Below, one piece after another: positions 53,455 to 62,389 of a DNA stretch of 64,000 nucleotides (the first letter of the stretch is position 1; each line of letters begins with the position of its first letter). Where the stretch lies: assembly GCF_029255145.1 (NCBI RefSeq), contig NZ_JAPUVQ010000145.1, positions 1-64,000 on the forward strand, read 5' to 3'. The position numbers and the translations under genes were made by a program. Under the pieces are notes generated by a model. It saw only the letters and a program-made list of their open reading frames with translations, did no database searches and was not told the origin of the DNA. Source of the DNA: Accumulibacter sp003538495 (lineage in GTDB: Bacteria; Pseudomonadota; Gammaproteobacteria; Burkholderiales; Rhodocyclaceae).

Positions 53455-54084
53455 ATGTCCGCCTGGAATGATTTCAACGATGCCGAACAGCAACAGACCT
53501 TCGATCTGATCCCCAAGGGGACGGTGGCCAAGGTACGCATGACCATCAAGCCCGGTGGTTACGACGACCCCAATCAGGGCTGGACCGGTGGCTACGCGAC
53601 CCAGAGCTTCGAGACAGGCTCGATTTACCTGTCCTGCGAGTTCGTCGTCCTGGAGGGGGAGTTCGCTCGCCGCAAGATGTGGAGCAACGTTGGCTTGCAC
53701 AGTGCGAAAGGTCCTGCCTGGGGAAACATGGGGCGCACCTTTGTGCGTGCTGCTCTCAACAGCGCCCGCAACATCCGTCCGCAGGACAACTCTCCCCAGG
53801 CCGCAGCAGCCCGGCGCATTTCCGGTTTTCATGAGCTGGATGGGCTGGAGTTCGTAGCCCGCATCGATGTCGAGAAGGATGGTCGGGGCGACTTGCGCAA
53901 TGTCGTGAAAAACCCTGTTGAGCCGGATCACCCGGACTACGCCCGCGCGACCGGCACGGCCTCGCACCCGGCGCAGGTCGCATACACGCCAGTGGCGCCG
54001 GTGGCATCCCCGGCTGCAACGCCGACGGCTGCGTCACAGACACAGCGTCCGTCCGTGCCGGGCAAGCCTGCTTGGGCGCAGTAA
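53455..54084 (+). CDS. SSB-like phage protein
   Basis: 209 residues; N-terminal beta-rich domain (about 1-150: TVAKVRMTIKPGG, GSIYLSCEFVVLEGEFARRKMW) and a disordered Pro/Ala/Thr tail. Such proteins in phage recombination modules resemble ssDNA-binding proteins (DUF669-like). The role is inferred from position beside Sak4-like and nuclease genes; the fold is not certain. Confidence 0.6.
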   Translation: MSAWNDFNDAEQQQTFDLIPKGTVAKVRMTIKPGGYDDPNQGWTGGYATQSFETGSIYLSCEFVVLEGEFARRKMWSNVGLHSAKGPAWGNMGRTFVRAALNSARNIRPQDNSPQAAAARRISGFHELDGLEFVARIDVEKDGRGDLRNVVKNPVEPDHPDYARATGTASHPAQVAYTPVAPVASPAATPTAASQTQRPSVPGKPAWAQ

Positions 54085-54093
54085 GGGGGATGC

Positions 54094-54582
54094 GTGAAAT
54101 GCTGGGTCTGCAAACGACAGGCTCGGGGGTACGGCCATACGGACAACCGTCGTGGCATCGGCAAACCCGAGCGCTACCCGATCGACTGGGTTTTCTGTTC
54201 GCGCCGTTGTCAGGATGCGTTTCACGCGCTCTATGGCAACTGGGCGCGCGTGAAGGACGGCATGAAGGACATCAAGGAGGTCAAAGTGATCGATCCCTCT
54301 GATGTTGAACGCGCAGCGATGCGCAAATGCCTCAAGTCCTTCGGCGAGGCAGCTGGTGAGATTGGTTTCGACAAGCCCCTGGGGCAGTACTCCGAAGCGG
54401 AGGCCCTCCAGGTCATTGACGCAATCGTCACCTGCTACACCGATGCGATGGTTGAACACCACGAGGAAACCAAGTTCCCGCCCGTGCGGGGCTTGGCATC
54501 CACGCCCGACCCCATGGCCAACCCGTTCGCCGATCTGGAGGACGACTTGCCGTGGGAAGAGCCGAAGGGAGCGAAGCCATGA
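54094..54582 (+). CDS. Small zinc-binding phage protein (DUF6511-like)
   Basis: 162 residues, with CWVCKRQARG and VFCSRRCQDAFH forming a likely zinc knuckle at residues 3-35. The C-terminal part is acidic (DLEDDLPWEE). The GTG at 54094 follows a weak AAGGGGGATGC. Overlaps the next gene by 4 bp. I recall the family as DUF6511, unconfirmed. Confidence 0.6.
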   Translation: MKCWVCKRQARGYGHTDNRRGIGKPERYPIDWVFCSRRCQDAFHALYGNWARVKDGMKDIKEVKVIDPSDVERAAMRKCLKSFGEAAGEIGFDKPLGQYSEAEALQVIDAIVTCYTDAMVEHHEETKFPPVRGLASTPDPMANPFADLEDDLPWEEPKGAKP

Positions 54583-55316
54583 TCGATTTCAACTCCTCTT
54601 CGAGCGTCTCCGGCCAGGTCTCCGCGCTGGTGGATGCTGGTCTTCAGCAGACGCGTTCGACACAGACGCCGCGTCAGTATCTCGGCGCCTCGCGTCTGGG
54701 AGCGGCGTGCGAGCGTGCGCTGCAGTACGAGCTCGCCCAAGCACCGGTCGATCCGGGCCGCGAAACCGAGGGACGCATCCTGCGCATCTTCGAGCGTGGC
54801 CATGTGATGGAGGATTGCATGGTCACGTGGCTGCGGGCCGCAGGCTTTGACCTGCGCACGCGCAAGGCCGACGGTGATCAGTTTGGTTTTTCCGCTGTTG
54901 ACGGTCGTCTGCGGGGCCACATCGACGGCGTGATCGTCGGTGGTCCTGATGGCTTCGGATACCCGGCACTGTGGGAAAACAAGTGCCTGGGATCGAAGTC
55001 CTGGCGCGACTTGGAAAAGAACCGACTGGCCGTGTCCAAGCCGATCTACCACGCGCAAGTCGTGCTTTATCAGGCCTACCTGCAATTGCACGAACACCCG
55101 GCGATCTTCACGGCGATCAACGCCGACACGATGGAGATCTACACCGAGTTGGTTCCCTTCGATGCGGCGCTGGCGCAGCGCATGTCCGATCGCGGTCTGC
55201 GGGTGATATCTGCAACCGAAGCGGGCGAGTTGTTGGCGCGTGGATTCCACGACCCCACGCACTTCGAGTGCCGCATGTGCGCCTGGCAGGACCGGTGCTG
55301 GAGGGCCGCAGCATGA
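54579..55316 (+). CDS. PD-(D/E)XK nuclease (Cas4/RecB-like)
   Basis: 245-residue nuclease: SRLGAACERALQYE (N-terminal motif), GHIDGVIVG (active-site aspartate), LWENKCLGSKSW (E-x-K motif) and C-terminal CRMCAWQDRCW, the pattern of a PD-(D/E)XK exonuclease with a cysteine cluster like Cas4. In phage systems it trims DNA ends for recombination. ATG 54579 overlaps the preceding stop (ATGA), deciding the start. Confidence 0.78.
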   Translation: MIDFNSSSSVSGQVSALVDAGLQQTRSTQTPRQYLGASRLGAACERALQYELAQAPVDPGRETEGRILRIFERGHVMEDCMVTWLRAAGFDLRTRKADGDQFGFSAVDGRLRGHIDGVIVGGPDGFGYPALWENKCLGSKSWRDLEKNRLAVSKPIYHAQVVLYQAYLQLHEHPAIFTAINADTMEIYTELVPFDAALAQRMSDRGLRVISATEAGELLARGFHDPTHFECRMCAWQDRCWRAAA

Positions 55317-55552
55317 CGAACTGCACCGTGAATGATGTTCTGCGTGAGCGATTGGTCGATGCGCGTGAGGCAGCGCATTGCCTGAACCTGCAGATGTACC
55401 TGCTCACCCATCCGAAGGAACGCGATCGTCTCCAGGTTCCGCATTACCGGGTAGGCAAGCTCCTGCGATTCAAACTGGGCGAACTGATGGTGTGGATGGA
55501 GTCCCAGCAAGCCGCAGCCACAACGAGCAGTCAGGAGGTCGTCGATGCTTGA
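55313..55552 (+). CDS. Small helix-turn-helix-like protein
   Basis: 79 residues; LVDAREAAHCLNLQMYLLT and VPHYRVGKLLRFKLGELMVWM follow the HTH_17 pattern (recognition helix then wing) though degenerate. ATG overlaps the nuclease stop by 4 bp. Function unknown, possibly DNA-binding. Confidence 0.65.
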   Translation: MTNCTVNDVLRERLVDAREAAHCLNLQMYLLTHPKERDRLQVPHYRVGKLLRFKLGELMVWMESQQAAATTSSQEVVDA

Positions 55553-57812
55553 TTTCAACGACGATCCCGCTGAAGCAGCCATGGATATCGGCGCACAGCG
55601 CGATGCCGTGCGCTCCGACCTGTTGGCGCGACTGGAGTCCGTGCTCTTCACCTTGTTCCCGGCTGGCAAGAAGCGCCGGGGCAAGTTCCTGATCGGCGAT
55701 GTGCTGGGCAGCCCGGGCGACAGCCTCGAGGTGGTGCTCGACGGCGAGAAGGCGGGCTTGTGGACCGATCGCGCGACAGGCGATGGCGGTGACATCTTCG
55801 ATCTCATTGCTGCCTATCTCGGCGTCGATGTGCTGCACGATTTTCCGAAGGTGTTGCAGCATGCCGGTGATCTTGTCGGGCATGTACCTGCTATGCCCGC
55901 ACGCAAGGTAAAGAAGGAAGCGCCTGTCGATGACCTCGGCCCGGCCACCGCCAAGTGGGACTACCTCGATGCCGCAGGGCAACTGATCGCGGTCGTCTAC
56001 CGCTACGACCCGCCCGGGCGCAAGAAGGAGTTCCGGCCCTGGGATGCCAAGCGTCGCAAGATGGCACCGCCCGAGCCTCGCCCCCTGTACAACCAGCCCG
56101 GGATGGTGGCGGCCAACACGGTCGTCTTGACCGAAGGCGAGAAGTGCGCGCAGGCACTGATCGGTGCAGGCGTGGTGGCGACCACAGCGATGCATGGTGC
56201 CAATGCACCCGTGGACAAGACCGACTGGACGCCGCTTCAAGGCAAGGCCGTCTTGGTTTGGCCCGACCGGGACAAGCCAGGCTGGGAGTACGCCATGTCA
56301 GCCGCGCAGGCCGTCCTGACGGCTGGCGCAGCGTCCTGCGACGTGCTGCTGCCACCGGACGACAAGCCGGACGGCTGGGACGCTGCCGATGCCATTGGCG
56401 AGGGATTCGACATCCAAGGGTTCATCGCCTCTGGCCCGCGCATGTGCATCAAGCCGCTGAACACCGCGCGGACGCAGGAAGCCACGGTGTGGGCGACGGA
56501 CGATGCCTTGGCTTTGTCGTTCACTTCCCGCTACGCCGACGACTGGCGGTACTGCGCGGCGTGGGGCAAATGGCTGGTGTGGACCGGCAGCCGCTGGCAG
56601 CCCGATGAGACTCTGCTGTCGCACCACCTGATTCGCTCGATTTGCCGGGAGGCAGCGCTCAAGGTCGAATCGCATCGACTGGCAGCGAAGCTCTTGGCGA
56701 GCGGAACGGTCGGGGGTGTGGATCGGTTGGCGCGCTCCGACCGTCGGCACTCTTCAACCTCAGACGAGTGGGATTCGGACCTCTTCGCCCTGAACGCCCC
56801 AGGTGGGGTGGTCGATCTCCGCACAGGGCGTCTGCGTGCTCACGATCGCGCTGACAGGATGACCAAATTGGCGACAGCCACGCCCCGTGGAGACTGCCCG
56901 CGCTGGCGCTCGTTCCTGGATGACGTGACTGGTGGCGATAAGGACTTGCAGGTCTACCTGCAGCGCATGGTCGGCTACTGCCTGACTGGTGCGACCAGTG
57001 CTCATGCGCTGTTCTTCCTGTACGGCACCGGCGCCAACGGCAAGTCGGTGTTCGTGAACACGCTGGCCACGATCCTTGGCGACTACGCCACCAGTGCCCC
57101 CATGGATACCTTCATGGAGGCGCGGGGAGACCGGCATCCCACTGACCTGGCGGGCCTGCGGGGGGCGCGGTTCGTGGCCTCCATCGAGACGGAGCAGGGC
57201 CGGCGCTGGAACGAGTCCAAGGTCAAAGCCATCACCGGTGGCGACAAGGTCTCCGCGCGCTTCATGCGCCAGGACTTTTTCGAGTACATCCCGCAGTTCA
57301 AGTTGGTGATCGCCGGCAACCACAAGCCCTCGATCCGCAACGTCGACGAAGCCATGAAGCGCCGTCTGCACCTGATCCCGTTCACGGTGACGGTGCCGCC
57401 CGAGAAGCGCGATGGCCAACTAACCGAACGGTTGCTGGCCGAGCGCGACGGAATCCTGGCGTGGGCGGTCGATGGTTGCCTGGCCTGGCAGCGCGACGGC
57501 TTGCGCCCACCAGCGTGTGTCGTGTCGGCCACCGAGGAGTACTTCGAGGCCGAGGACGCACTGGGTCAGTGGATTGAGGAGCGCTGCCTCCTCTCAAAGA
57601 GCCACCGCGAAGGCGTATCCGAGCTGTTCACCGACTGGCGCGAGTGGGCGGAACGGGCCGGCGAGTACGTCGGTTCGGTCAAGCGTTTCGCTGAACTCAT
57701 GGCCACTCGCAAATTCGACAAGTGCCGTTTGACCGGAGGTGCGCGGGCGCTGGCGGGTATCAGCCTGCGTCCGAAGCCTTACGGGGGCGGCTATCCCTAC
57801 CGAGACGACTGA
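55545..57812 (+). CDS. Phage D5/P4-type primase-helicase
   Basis: 755-residue replication protein. N-terminal part includes a TOPRIM-like segment (VVLTEGEKCAQAL near 198 and WPDRDKPGW) as in bacterial/phage primases; the C-terminal half is a D5_N/SF3 helicase with Walker A GTGANGKSVF near residue 493, FVASIETEQGRRW, VIAGNHKPSIRN and RRLHLIPF. It would start and unwind replication of the element. Overlaps the preceding gene by 8 nt. Confidence 0.9.
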   Translation: MLDFNDDPAEAAMDIGAQRDAVRSDLLARLESVLFTLFPAGKKRRGKFLIGDVLGSPGDSLEVVLDGEKAGLWTDRATGDGGDIFDLIAAYLGVDVLHDFPKVLQHAGDLVGHVPAMPARKVKKEAPVDDLGPATAKWDYLDAAGQLIAVVYRYDPPGRKKEFRPWDAKRRKMAPPEPRPLYNQPGMVAANTVVLTEGEKCAQALIGAGVVATTAMHGANAPVDKTDWTPLQGKAVLVWPDRDKPGWEYAMSAAQAVLTAGAASCDVLLPPDDKPDGWDAADAIGEGFDIQGFIASGPRMCIKPLNTARTQEATVWATDDALALSFTSRYADDWRYCAAWGKWLVWTGSRWQPDETLLSHHLIRSICREAALKVESHRLAAKLLASGTVGGVDRLARSDRRHSSTSDEWDSDLFALNAPGGVVDLRTGRLRAHDRADRMTKLATATPRGDCPRWRSFLDDVTGGDKDLQVYLQRMVGYCLTGATSAHALFFLYGTGANGKSVFVNTLATILGDYATSAPMDTFMEARGDRHPTDLAGLRGARFVASIETEQGRRWNESKVKAITGGDKVSARFMRQDFFEYIPQFKLVIAGNHKPSIRNVDEAMKRRLHLIPFTVTVPPEKRDGQLTERLLAERDGILAWAVDGCLAWQRDGLRPPACVVSATEEYFEAEDALGQWIEERCLLSKSHREGVSELFTDWREWAERAGEYVGSVKRFAELMATRKFDKCRLTGGARALAGISLRPKPYGGGYPYRDD

Positions 57813-57939
57813 TGCGGGGTCGAGTGACGGATTTGACAGGTCTACTGATTAACCCCTTACGCGTGCGCGTACGCACACGATAAGGAGATATCCGGCAAAC
57901 CCGTCAGATCCGTCACTGGCCCCAGAAATGGAGCAAGAG

Positions 57940-58404
57940 ATGAATACGACGATTCTGGCCCTCGATCTGGGCACCCGTACTGGCTGGGCGTTGCTGGACA
58001 CAGACGGGACGATCACGAGTGGCACCGAGCAATTCAAGCCGCAGCGCTTTGAAGGTGGCGGAATGCGCTTCCTGCGTTTCAAGCGCTGGCTGGCTGAACT
58101 GCTCACTGCCTGTGACCACATCAACGCGGTGTACTTCGAGGAAGTCCGTCGCCACGCTGGGGTGGACGCCGCGCACGCCTATGGTGGCTTTATGGGCCAC
58201 CTCACGGCTTGGTGCGAAAGCCACAACATTCCGTACCAGGGCGTACCGGTGGGGACGATCAAAAAGCACGCGACCGGCAAAGGCAACGCAGGCAAGGACG
58301 AGATGATCCTGGCAGTTAGGCAACGCGGTCACAGCCCAAGTGACGATAACGAAGCCGACGCCTTGGCCATCCTGCATTGGGCCATCGAGACGCAGGAGGT
58401 GTGA
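57940..58404 (+). CDS. RuvC-like Holliday junction resolvase
   Basis: 154 residues; RNase H-like fold with LALDLGTRTGWAL, FEEVRRHAG and DDNEADALAI, where the acidic catalytic residues fit RuvC or phage resolvase families. ATG 57940 with GGAG six nt upstream is chosen over ATG 57928. It probably resolves recombination or replication intermediates for packaging. Confidence 0.82.
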   Translation: MNTTILALDLGTRTGWALLDTDGTITSGTEQFKPQRFEGGGMRFLRFKRWLAELLTACDHINAVYFEEVRRHAGVDAAHAYGGFMGHLTAWCESHNIPYQGVPVGTIKKHATGKGNAGKDEMILAVRQRGHSPSDDNEADALAILHWAIETQEV

Positions 58405-58405
58405 C

Positions 58406-58609
58406 ATGAAGGTGCCAACACCCCAATACCGCTGCCCCCTCGGCCGTCTGCAGCCGCAAGCCATGGATCTGGACGCGATCAAGGAACGAGGCTGGCGCGA
58501 GCAGGAGATCCTTGTGGTCAATGCGTCGGATGAGCGTCTGGACTTCCTTGAGAGGGAGTTCGTGCGCCGCATCGGCAAACGACTGTACGGAGGGCAACGT
58601 CATGACTAA
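58406..58609 (+). CDS. Small conserved phage protein
   Basis: 67 residues; starts MKVPTPQYRCPLGRL, ends within the next gene. GGAGG directs ATG 58406. No domain recognised; the sequence resembles small proteins found beside the resolvase in related phages, but function is unknown. Confidence 0.55.
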   Translation: MKVPTPQYRCPLGRLQPQAMDLDAIKERGWREQEILVVNASDERLDFLEREFVRRIGKRLYGGQRHD

Positions 58610-58997
58610 TCGAACCCAGTGGACGATGGAGGACGTGGCCGCACGCTTTGAGGACGCCGCCACCACAGGTCGTCGCTTGCCTCCTGTGCGTGTGCAGGGC
58701 TACTTCAACTGCTGGCCTGCGTTTGTCCGTACCGAGTGGGAAGCCTTTGCTGCAGATGAGAAGACGTTTCGACCCTTCCCACCGAGCCCAGAGGACATCG
58801 ACAAGATGCTCGAGACAATGCGCTGGGTGCAATGGCTGGAGGTCGAGCAGCGCCATCTGGTCTGGATGCGGGCTAAGCGCTACGGCTGGAGGGAAATCAC
58901 CATCCGCTTCGCCTGCGACCGGACGACCGCGTGGCGGCGTTGGCAGCGGGCACTTCAGACGGTGGCCGACCAGCTTAATGCGGACGTGATCGCGTAG
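58602..58997 (+). CDS. DUF6362-like phage protein with HTH segment
   Basis: 131 residues; C-terminal YGWREITIRFACDRTTAWRRWQRAL looks like a helix-turn-helix for DNA binding (sigma-4-like). The family (DUF6362, from memory) occurs in phage early regions. Overlaps the preceding gene by 8 nt. Confidence 0.6.
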   Translation: MTNRTQWTMEDVAARFEDAATTGRRLPPVRVQGYFNCWPAFVRTEWEAFAADEKTFRPFPPSPEDIDKMLETMRWVQWLEVEQRHLVWMRAKRYGWREITIRFACDRTTAWRRWQRALQTVADQLNADVIA

Positions 58998-59225
58998 GAA
59001 TTTGACGTGATTTGGCGCGGATGGGCTGCCTTGCGCGGTGACCCAAGGCACAGAGCGGTTTTTGCTGATGCAACAAAACCAGTCGATTGGGCATACAGTG
59101 ACGGCTATGGTCGCGAAAGATGCGTGACCGAGAGGGAGGGCCCAGGCAAAAGGGGTCCTTCCTCGCCAAAATCCAATGCGGGGGGCGCGAGCGCGACGCT
59201 TTTTTAGCGTCAGGGTGCGGGCAAG
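58998..59225. other. Intergenic, no gene recognised
   Basis: The first part of a 360-base gap before the methyltransferase genes. A 66-codon frame (59007-59207) has no family-like features and ends in a low-complexity tail. Nothing else is recognisable until the direct repeats at 59226. Confidence 0.4.
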
Positions 59226-59285
59226 GTTACCACCCGGCCAGGTTACCGGCCTCGGTTACCACCCGCCAGTGTGCAGTTACCACCC
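59226..59285 (+). repeat. Short direct repeats GTTACCACCC
   Basis: Exact copies at 59226-59235, 59255-59264 and 59276-59285, and a related GTTACCGGCC at 59242-59251. Start-to-start spacings are 16, 13 and 21 nt. They precede the terminator-like hairpin of the methyltransferase operon. Clustered short repeats suggest a protein-binding array or a decayed regulatory site. Confidence 0.65.
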
Positions 59286-59306
59286 CTGCGGACTCATGAT
59301 TCAACC

Positions 59307-59345
59307 AACCCGCCCAGCGGCAGCGCTCGGCGGGTTTCGTTTTTG
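59307..59345 (+). terminator. Terminator or attenuator directly upstream of the methyltransferase operon
   Basis: AACCCGCC (59307-59314) pairs with GGCGGGTT (59329-59336) around a 14-nt loop, followed by TTTCGTTTTT. It ends 11 nt before the TTG start of the first methyltransferase, so it likely ends upstream transcription or conditions entry into this gene. Confidence 0.75.
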
Positions 59346-59356
59346 GGAAATCCACT

Positions 59357-60772
59357 TTGAACAAGCTCAACGTCGAGTACCGCAAGGTCGAGGCGCTGAT
59401 TCCCTACGCCCGCAATCCGCGCACGCACGCCGAGAGCCAGATTGCCAAGATCGCGGCCAGCATCGTCGAGTACGGCTGGACGAACCCGATCCTGGTCGAT
59501 GGCGACAACGGCATCATTGCCGGGCACGGTCGTTTGGCCGCCGCTCGCAAGCTCGGGCTGGATCAGGTGCCGGTGATCGAGTTGGCTCATCTGACTGTCG
59601 CGCAGAAGCGGGCACTGGTCATCGCTGATAACCGGCTGGCACTGGATGCCGGATGGGACGAAGAGATGCTGGCACTGGAGCTGGCTGAACTGTCCGATGC
59701 AGGGTATGACCTGGCCCTGACCGGGTTCGATGATGCCGAAATCGAAGCACTGCTGACCGATGAGGTGATCGACGAAGATTCTGTCCCGGCGCCCGACGCC
59801 GAGGAGCCGGACGCTGCTGACGACGTGCCAGAAGCACCCATCGTGGCGGTGTCCCGCCCCGGCGATGTGTGGGCGATTGGCCCGCACCGCCTGGTCTGTG
59901 GTGACGCCACCGACCGGGACGTGGTCGCTGCGCTGATGCAGGGTGAAGTCTCGCGCCTGTGCTTCACTTCGCCGCCCTACGGCAACCAGCGCGACTACAC
60001 CTCTGGCGGCATCGCCGACTGGGACGGCCTGATGCGCGGCGTGTTCCACCAATTGCCCATGGCCGCCGATGGCCAGGTGCTGGTCAACCTCGGGTTGATC
60101 CACCGCGACAACGAGTTCATCCCGTATTGGGACGCGTGGCTCGAGTGGATGCGCAGCCAAGGCTGGCGGCGCTTTGCCTGGTACGTGTGGGACCAGGGGC
60201 CGGGCATGCCTGGCGACTGGCAGGGCCGACTGGCCCCGAGCTTTGAGTTCGTCTTTCACTTCAATCGTGAAAGCCGCAAGCCCAACAAGATCGTCCCTTG
60301 CAAGCATGCGGGCCAGGAGTCCCACCTGCGTGCCGATGGGTCATCCACCGCCATGCGCGGTAAGGATGGCGAGGTGGGCGGATGGACGCACAAGGGGCAG
60401 CCGACGCAAGACACCCGTATCCCCGACTCGGTGATCCGCGTGATGCGTCACAAGGGCAAGATCGGGCAGGACATCGACCACCCGGCCGTGTTCCCGGTGG
60501 CGCTGCCGGAGTTCGTGATCGAGTCCTACACCGACGCGGGCGACATCGTGTTCGAACCCTTCGGCGGCAGCGGCACAACGATGCTGGCGGCCGAGCGCAC
60601 CGGTCGGATCTGCCGAAGCGTGGAGATCGCGCCGGAGTACGTGGACGTGGCCATCAAGCGCTTCCAGCAGAACCACCCCGGCGTGCCGGTCACATTGATC
60701 GCCACCGGTCATTCCTTCGAGCAGGTCGCCGCTGAGCGCGCCACCACCCTCGATGCCGAGGTGGTGGCATGA
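59357..60772 (+). CDS. ParB-like nuclease domain fused to DNA methyltransferase, TSPPY type
   Basis: 471 residues. N-terminal ParB/Srx-like domain (about 5-95: LIPYARNPRTHAESQIAKIAASI, GIIAGHGRLAAARKLG) followed by a type II DNA methyltransferase with SAM motif FEPFGGSGTT near 395 and catalytic motif TSPPY at 204-208; S in that position is common in N4-cytosine enzymes. TTG 59357 is the likely start. Encodes a phage modification or orphan methyltransferase. It overlaps the second fusion by 4 bp. Confidence 0.85.
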   Translation: MNKLNVEYRKVEALIPYARNPRTHAESQIAKIAASIVEYGWTNPILVDGDNGIIAGHGRLAAARKLGLDQVPVIELAHLTVAQKRALVIADNRLALDAGWDEEMLALELAELSDAGYDLALTGFDDAEIEALLTDEVIDEDSVPAPDAEEPDAADDVPEAPIVAVSRPGDVWAIGPHRLVCGDATDRDVVAALMQGEVSRLCFTSPPYGNQRDYTSGGIADWDGLMRGVFHQLPMAADGQVLVNLGLIHRDNEFIPYWDAWLEWMRSQGWRRFAWYVWDQGPGMPGDWQGRLAPSFEFVFHFNRESRKPNKIVPCKHAGQESHLRADGSSTAMRGKDGEVGGWTHKGQPTQDTRIPDSVIRVMRHKGKIGQDIDHPAVFPVALPEFVIESYTDAGDIVFEPFGGSGTTMLAAERTGRICRSVEIAPEYVDVAIKRFQQNHPGVPVTLIATGHSFEQVAAERATTLDAEVVA

Positions 60773-62031
60773 ACTGGCTGGCCGACAAGATCGAACAGTG
60801 GCCGACCGCCAAGCTGCTGCCCTACGCTCGCAACGCGCGCACCCATTCCGAGGAGCAGGTAGCCCAGATCGCCGCCAGCATCGCCGAGTTCGGATTCACC
60901 AATCCGATCCTGGCGGGCAGCGACGGCATCATCGTCGCTGGCCACGGTCGGCTGGCCGCGGCCCAGAAGCTGGGGCTGGAACGTGTGCCGGTCGTCGTAC
61001 TGGATCATCTGAGTCCGACGCAGCGCAGGGCCCTGGTCATTGCGGACAACCGCATCGCCGAAACCGCGGGTTGGGACGACGCGATGCTGAGGATCGAACT
61101 GGAAGCCTTGCAGCTCGAAGGCTTCGATCTGGACATCACCGGCTTTGACGCCGACGCACTGGCCGAACTGATCGCGGGCGACGAGCCGGACAACGAGGGC
61201 GAGACCGATGAGGATGCGGTGCCCGAAGTCAGCGAGACGCCGATCTCGCGCCCAGGCGATGTCTGGATCATGGGCCAGCACCGGCTGCTGTGCGGCGACT
61301 CGACCGTGGCCGAGAGCTTCGACCTACTGATGCAAGGCGAAGTGGCGGACATGGTCTTCACCGACCCGCCGTACAACGTGAACTATGCCAACAGCGCCAA
61401 GGACAAGATGCGCGGCAAGGATCGCGCGATCCTGAACGACAACCTGGGTGAAGGCTTCTACGACTTCCTGCTGGCGGCACTGACGCCCACCGTGGCCCAT
61501 TGCCGGGGCGGTATCTACGTGGCGATGTCCTCCAGCGAACTGGATGTGCTGCAGGCCGCCTTTCGCGCTGCCGGTGGCAAGTGGTCGACCTTCATCATCT
61601 GGGCCAAGAACACCTTCACCCTGGGGCGCGCCGACTACCAGCGCCAGTACGAGCCGATCCTCTACGGATGGCCCGAAGGGGCGACGCGTCACTGGTGTGG
61701 TGACCGCGACCAGGGCGACGTCTGGAACATCAAGAAGCCGCAGAAGAACGACCTGCACCCGACGATGAAGCCGGTGGAGTTGGTCGAGCGCGCGATTCGC
61801 AATTCGAGCCGCCCCGGCAACGTGGTGCTCGATCCCTTCGGCGGTTCCGGCACGACGCTGATCGCGGCGGAAAAGTCAGGCCGTGTCGCGCGGCTGATCG
61901 AACTCGACCCGAAGTACGTGGATGTGATCGTGCGCCGGTGGGAGGACTTCACCGACAAGCAGGCCACCCGCGAGGCGGATGGCGCGGTGTTCGATCAGGC
62001 GGCCAGCGATTCCTCGACGATTTCGCAGTGA
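60769..62031 (+). CDS. ParB-like nuclease domain fused to DNA methyltransferase, DPPY type
   Basis: 420 residues with the same architecture: ParB-like region (about 8-100: LLPYARNARTHSEEQVAQIAASI, GHGRLAAAQKLGLERVPV) and methyltransferase core with TDPPYNVNY at 198-202 and DPFGGSGTTLIAAEKSGR. DPPY is the usual N6-adenine form. It is a clear paralogue of the preceding gene but with a different catalytic motif, so the two may modify different bases. Convergent with the minus-strand operon (37-bp overlap). Confidence 0.87.
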   Translation: MNWLADKIEQWPTAKLLPYARNARTHSEEQVAQIAASIAEFGFTNPILAGSDGIIVAGHGRLAAAQKLGLERVPVVVLDHLSPTQRRALVIADNRIAETAGWDDAMLRIELEALQLEGFDLDITGFDADALAELIAGDEPDNEGETDEDAVPEVSETPISRPGDVWIMGQHRLLCGDSTVAESFDLLMQGEVADMVFTDPPYNVNYANSAKDKMRGKDRAILNDNLGEGFYDFLLAALTPTVAHCRGGIYVAMSSSELDVLQAAFRAAGGKWSTFIIWAKNTFTLGRADYQRQYEPILYGWPEGATRHWCGDRDQGDVWNIKKPQKNDLHPTMKPVELVERAIRNSSRPGNVVLDPFGGSGTTLIAAEKSGRVARLIELDPKYVDVIVRRWEDFTDKQATREADGAVFDQAASDSSTISQ

Positions 62032-62360
62032 ATCACAAAGCCCGTCAGGTAAGGCAAGCCGCGCGGGATGCCGTATTGCTTGCTGGTCTGGCGGCCAATC
62101 GTCCAGCCCATCCAGCGTTGGGTGGCGGTGTTGACGGCTTCCGCCAGGGCCTTGCCCTCGTAAAGCCCATTCTGGACGTCGTCGGCGAAGTGGCGGCCAT
62201 GGCGGCTGTCCAGAAAAGTTCGCACCGACTCCATGGGCTGGTGGGTAGCGTCCGAGATGGCGCCCATGGCCAGGGGCCAGGCGGCGCTGGCGTGTTCGTT
62301 CATCGTGCCCCAAAAGCCCCAGGCTTCGTTCTGGGTGGCGGGGATCTGGCTGTTCGTCAT
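61995..62360 (-). CDS. Small unknown phage protein, 121 aa
   Basis: Not recognised; helical with W-rich positions (NEAWGFWGTMNEHAS, QRWMGWTIG). Overlaps the 3' end of the second methyltransferase by 37 bp in convergent orientation. A good ribosome site (CTAGGAG) precedes the ATG. Fourth and last gene of a minus-strand operon; preceded by repeat copy R1. Confidence 0.6.
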   Translation of the reverse strand: MTNSQIPATQNEAWGFWGTMNEHASAAWPLAMGAISDATHQPMESVRTFLDSRHGRHFADDVQNGLYEGKALAEAVNTATQRWMGWTIGRQTSKQYGIPRGLPYLTGFVIHCEIVEESLAA

Positions 62361-62389
62361 GGTGGTTTCTCCTAGGGGTTGATCGTTGC

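Noticed and set aside
54579..55316. Cas4 of a CRISPR system
   Set aside because: The nuclease has a Cas4-like cysteine end, but it lies among phage replication genes without other cas genes or an array, so it is a phage nuclease.
59007..59207. 66-codon frame before the methyltransferase operon
   Set aside because: Weak composition, no ribosome site and no coupling to neighbours.
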